DNA of 64,000 bases from Gemmatimonadota bacterium (lineage in GTDB: Bacteria; Gemmatimonadota; Gemmatimonadetes; Longimicrobiales; Gaopeijiaceae), in assembly GCA_022823225.1 (NCBI GenBank), contig JAJDXM010000026.1, forward strand, positions 1 through 64,000, given 5' to 3'. The position numbers and the translations under genes are program-made. The stretch's first letter is position 1. Every line of letters starts with the position of its first letter. Shown here piece by piece: positions 61,318 to 64,000 of the stretch. The notes beneath the pieces were generated by a model, which worked only from the letters and a program-made list of their open reading frames with translations, searched no databases and was not told where the DNA came from.

Positions 61318-62682
61318 ATGCTGATCGAACTGGAAGACGCACCACGCGCGACCGCGCTCATGCGGGTTATCGGCGTCGGCGGTGCCGGCGGCAACGCCGT
61401 CAACCGGATGATCGAAGAAGAGCTCGAGGGAGTCGACTTCATCTCCGCCAATACGGACGCCCAGGCGCTGAACACGTCCCGGGCGAACCACACCATCCAG
61501 CTGGGCAAGAAGCTCACCCGGGGACTCGGTGCCGGGGCCCGGCCGGGGATCGGACGCCAGGCGGTGGCCGAGGACGCCGAAGAGGTGCGCGGCGCGCTGG
61601 AGGGCGCCGACCTGGTCTTCATCGCCGCCGGCATGGGTGGCGGGACCGGGACCGGCGCGGCTCCGGTCATCGGCGAGATCTCGCGGGAACTCGGTGCGCT
61701 GACCATCGCCGTGGTCACGCGGCCGTTTTCCTTCGAGGGCAAGCGGCGCATGCGCCAGGCGGAACAGGGGCTGGCCGAACTTCGGCGCTCGGTGGATACC
61801 ATGGTCGTTGTTCCCAACGACCGCCTGCTCCCGGTGGTCGGCAAGGGCACGACTTTCCGCGATGCGCTCAAGAAGGCGGACGAGGTGCTCCTGAACGCCA
61901 CACAGGGAATCAGCGATCTCATCCGCGTGAGCGGGGACGTCAACGTCGACTTCGCCGATGTCCGCACGGTCATGTCGTCGTGCGGCGCCGCCCTCATGGG
62001 CAGCGGGCACGGACGCGGTGAGGACCGCGCGGTCACCGCCGCCCAGGACGCGATCACCTCGCCCCTTCTGGACAACATCTCGATTCTCGGCGCCAAGGGG
62101 GTGCTGATCAACATCACCGGCGGCGCGGACCTCACGATCGACGAGGTCACCGACATCTCCACGATGATCCAGGAGGAGGCCGGAGACGAGGCCGAGATCA
62201 TCTTCGGCGCCGTGCAGGACGAGTCCATGGAGGGCGAGGTCCGCGTGACCCTCATCGCGACCGGCTTCGACGAGAACGTCGAGCGGAGGGACTCCGGTCC
62301 CCTCATCCGGCCGAGCTTCACGGGACAGGAGGGCACACGCGCCTTCGAAGACCCTCCGAAGGTGCCCGTCGTCATGCGGAAGGCCGTGGGCGACGATGCG
62401 CGCCCTCCCGCGCAATTCCCGCCGGGCGTGCTCCCTCCGTCCCGCCGCCCGGCCGAGCCGCCCGCCCCGGCCCCACCGGTCCGGACCCCCATGCCCCAAG
62501 CCGCCGCTCGGCCGAAGCCGGCCGACGTTCCGGCACCGGCCCAGCACCCCGTTCCATCCGCGGTGCATCGCCCGACGCCGCACGCCCCCGCCGAGACGCA
62601 CCGGGTCGCGCCATCGGTCGTCATCCGGGCCCGCGGGGGTAGCGTCAGCGAACTGGAGCTTCCTACCTTCATCAGGAGATGA
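61318..62682 (+). CDS. ftsZ: Cell division GTPase FtsZ
   Basis: A 454-residue tubulin-like GTPase that forms the Z ring. Motifs: VIGVGGAGGNAVNRM, SANTDAQAL, the tubulin signature GGGTGTGAAPVI, NDRLL and synergy loop NVDFADVRTVM. A long Pro/Ala-rich linker (about 360-440) joins the GTPase core to the conserved C-terminal peptide LELPTFIRR, which binds FtsA. ATG at 61318 has AAGGAGATGA upstream; an earlier GTG at 61288 lies before this ribosome-binding site and is not used. Confidence 0.97.
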   Translation: MLIELEDAPRATALMRVIGVGGAGGNAVNRMIEEELEGVDFISANTDAQALNTSRANHTIQLGKKLTRGLGAGARPGIGRQAVAEDAEEVRGALEGADLVFIAAGMGGGTGTGAAPVIGEISRELGALTIAVVTRPFSFEGKRRMRQAEQGLAELRRSVDTMVVVPNDRLLPVVGKGTTFRDALKKADEVLLNATQGISDLIRVSGDVNVDFADVRTVMSSCGAALMGSGHGRGEDRAVTAAQDAITSPLLDNISILGAKGVLINITGGADLTIDEVTDISTMIQEEAGDEAEIIFGAVQDESMEGEVRVTLIATGFDENVERRDSGPLIRPSFTGQEGTRAFEDPPKVPVVMRKAVGDDARPPAQFPPGVLPPSRRPAEPPAPAPPVRTPMPQAAARPKPADVPAPAQHPVPSAVHRPTPHAPAETHRVAPSVVIRARGGSVSELELPTFIRR

Positions 62683-63965
62683 GGATCAGCTTCAACAGGG
62701 TTCAGATCACGGCGGGTGCGCTGGCGGCGCTCTGCGGGATGGCCGTCCTCGGCCTGGTGGCTTCGCGCGGGGGAGTCCCGGAGGCCGAGGTCGCGGAAGC
62801 CGTGTACGCCTCGGTGCCCGGCCGGGCCGAAGTGCATGAGATCGCCCGGGGCCGGACCTTCGGCGGGATCCTGCACGACGCCGGGCTCGGTACCGCGGAC
62901 TACCGGCGGGTCCTGGACGCGTTCAGGAAGGAAGCCGATCCCAGGAGGCTGAAGTCCGGCACGAGCGTCAGGATTCAGTGGCTTGAGACCCCCGGCGGCG
63001 AGCGCCTCCACCGGATCGAGGTCGGGCTGAACCGCGACCAGACCGTGTTCGTGGACTGCGGTGGGGGCGGCTGCGGCGCTTCCACGATGACGCTGGCGAC
63101 CTCCATCGACACCGTCTACGCCGCGGGCCGGATCGAGAGCAGCCTCTGGAGCGCGGTGACGAACCTGCCCGAGCTGGCCGCGACCTCCGCGGGCGACCGG
63201 CGCAACTTCGTCCTCAGCCTGGACAGGGTCTTCCAGTGGCAGATCGACTTCTCGCGGCAGATCATGCCCGGCGACACGTACCGGTTCGTGTTCGAGCGCG
63301 AGAAGCGCCCGGAAGGCAGTATGCGGACGGGGCACCTGCTCTCGGCCGAAATCGTGAACAGCGGGAAGGCCTATCACGCCATCTGGTTCGATCCCAACGG
63401 GGACGGCGAGGGCACCTGGTACGACCTGGACGGCCAGTCCGTGCGGCGCGCCTTCCTCATGAAGCCCATCGAACTGAGCCGCATCTCGTCGCGCTTCGGG
63501 ATGAGGCACCACCCGATCCTGAAGGAGTGGCGCAACCACAACGGGGTCGACTACGCGGCATCGCGGGGAACGCCGGTCCAGTCGACCGGGGCCGGCGTGG
63601 TCGTGCGCCGCAACCGCAGCGAGACCTATGGGAACGTCATCGACGTGCGTCACCCCAACGGCTTTCTTACGCGCTATGCCCATCTGAACGGCTTCGAGCG
63701 CGGGATTGCGGTGGGGTCGCGCGTGGGCCAGGGCGAGGTGATCGGGTACGTGGGAATGACCGGGATGGCAACCGGCTACCATCTCCACTACGAGATGCAC
63801 GCGTCCGGCCGTCCGGTCGATCCGCTCGCAATCGAGTTTCCCCCCGAGGATCCGGTTCCGGCCGACGATCGCGCCCGCTGGGAACTGGAGAGCGCCGCGC
63901 GGCTCGCCCTGCTGTTCAGCCTTCCCGGCCCCGATGAACTCCGGGCGGTGCGGGCAGACCAGTAA
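62679..63965 (+). CDS. M23-family peptidoglycan endopeptidase, membrane-anchored
   Basis: A 428-residue protein overlapping ftsZ by ATGA. An N-terminal membrane helix (about 10-29) is followed by a LysM-like/opacity-type domain (EIARGRTFGGILHDAGL), a mixed-fold middle domain and a C-terminal LytM metallopeptidase domain with zinc ligands in HNGVDYAAS (HxxxD) and YHLHYEMH (HxH). The RISSRFGMRHHPILKEW lead-in is typical. All zinc ligands are present, so it should cut peptidoglycan cross-links. Placement directly after ftsZ suggests a role in septal cell-wall processing. Confidence 0.92.
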   Translation: MRISFNRVQITAGALAALCGMAVLGLVASRGGVPEAEVAEAVYASVPGRAEVHEIARGRTFGGILHDAGLGTADYRRVLDAFRKEADPRRLKSGTSVRIQWLETPGGERLHRIEVGLNRDQTVFVDCGGGGCGASTMTLATSIDTVYAAGRIESSLWSAVTNLPELAATSAGDRRNFVLSLDRVFQWQIDFSRQIMPGDTYRFVFEREKRPEGSMRTGHLLSAEIVNSGKAYHAIWFDPNGDGEGTWYDLDGQSVRRAFLMKPIELSRISSRFGMRHHPILKEWRNHNGVDYAASRGTPVQSTGAGVVVRRNRSETYGNVIDVRHPNGFLTRYAHLNGFERGIAVGSRVGQGEVIGYVGMTGMATGYHLHYEMHASGRPVDPLAIEFPPEDPVPADDRARWELESAARLALLFSLPGPDELRAVRADQ

Positions 63966-64000
63966 AGTGTCGCCCGTGGCCGCCGGCACCCCCGCGTGCT

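Noticed and set aside
1-64000. CRISPR arrays, tRNA and rRNA genes
   Set aside because: No regularly spaced repeat-spacer pattern and no cloverleaf or rRNA signature was noticed on reading both strands; a covariance-model search was not possible.

Overview
The window is GC-rich, almost entirely coding, and carries about 50 protein genes. No rRNA, tRNA or CRISPR array was seen. The content suggests a Gram-negative-type bacterium of the Gemmatimonadota or a near relative. Pointers are a large secreted VPS10/BNR beta-propeller protein, secreted 6-bladed propellers, DUF2911, many lipoproteins, an outer-membrane Tsx-like channel and a meso-DAP type MurE (DNPR motif). The phylum is an inference; the cell-envelope type is better supported.

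Layout. 0.1-5.3 kb: DoxX protein, giant BNR protein and a 6-bladed propeller lipoprotein. 5.3-9.3 kb: SnoaL-like protein, then a membrane-anchored DtxR-FeoA regulator with a DtxR-like box and feoB (ferrous iron uptake). 9.3-18 kb: FprA-type ferredoxin reductase, mono-heme cytochrome, PA0069-type radical SAM protein, SufE, and a minus-strand run of PlsC, an AhpD-like selenoprotein (in-frame UGA in a CxxU motif), a membrane protein and a hypothetical. A paralogous lipoprotein and an M29-like lipoprotein follow. 18-21 kb: malonyl-CoA-synthetase-like ligase overlapping a Na+ symporter. 21-26.3 kb: Yip1-like protein, tetraheme cytochrome, octaheme-TPR cytochrome and small membrane proteins. 26.3-29.1 kb: DUF4212/ActP-type symporter with a Tsx-like channel. 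29.2-30 kb: RHH/PIN toxin-antitoxin pair.

30-43.7 kb is a formate/molybdenum locus: formate-THF ligase, ADP-ribosylglycohydrolase (plus a small duplicated fragment), a propeller protein, a DUF4276 TOPRIM plus AAA-ATPase pair that resembles two-gene defence systems such as PARIS, then a selenocysteine formate dehydrogenase (UGA codon 370 with a GGUCU SECIS hairpin), its NuoE-NuoF diaphorase subunit, divergent fdhD, a mobA-mobB fusion and an acyltransferase-like membrane protein. Formate can be oxidised to CO2 giving NADH, or activated to 10-formyl-THF.

44.6-64 kb: a TPR protein ending in a strong terminator, then a complete division/cell-wall (dcw) operon preceded by an MraZ operator: mraZ, rsmH, ftsL, ftsI, murE, murF, mraY, murD, ftsW, murG, murC, ftsQ, ftsA, ftsZ and an M23 endopeptidase. 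Most start/stop codons overlap by four bases. murB and ddl are absent from the cluster.

The best second-look items are the two selenoproteins with recognisable SECIS hairpins, the AAA/DUF4276 pair placed 2 nt after the formate dehydrogenase gene, and three intergenic TGTAA-N8-TTACA dyads.
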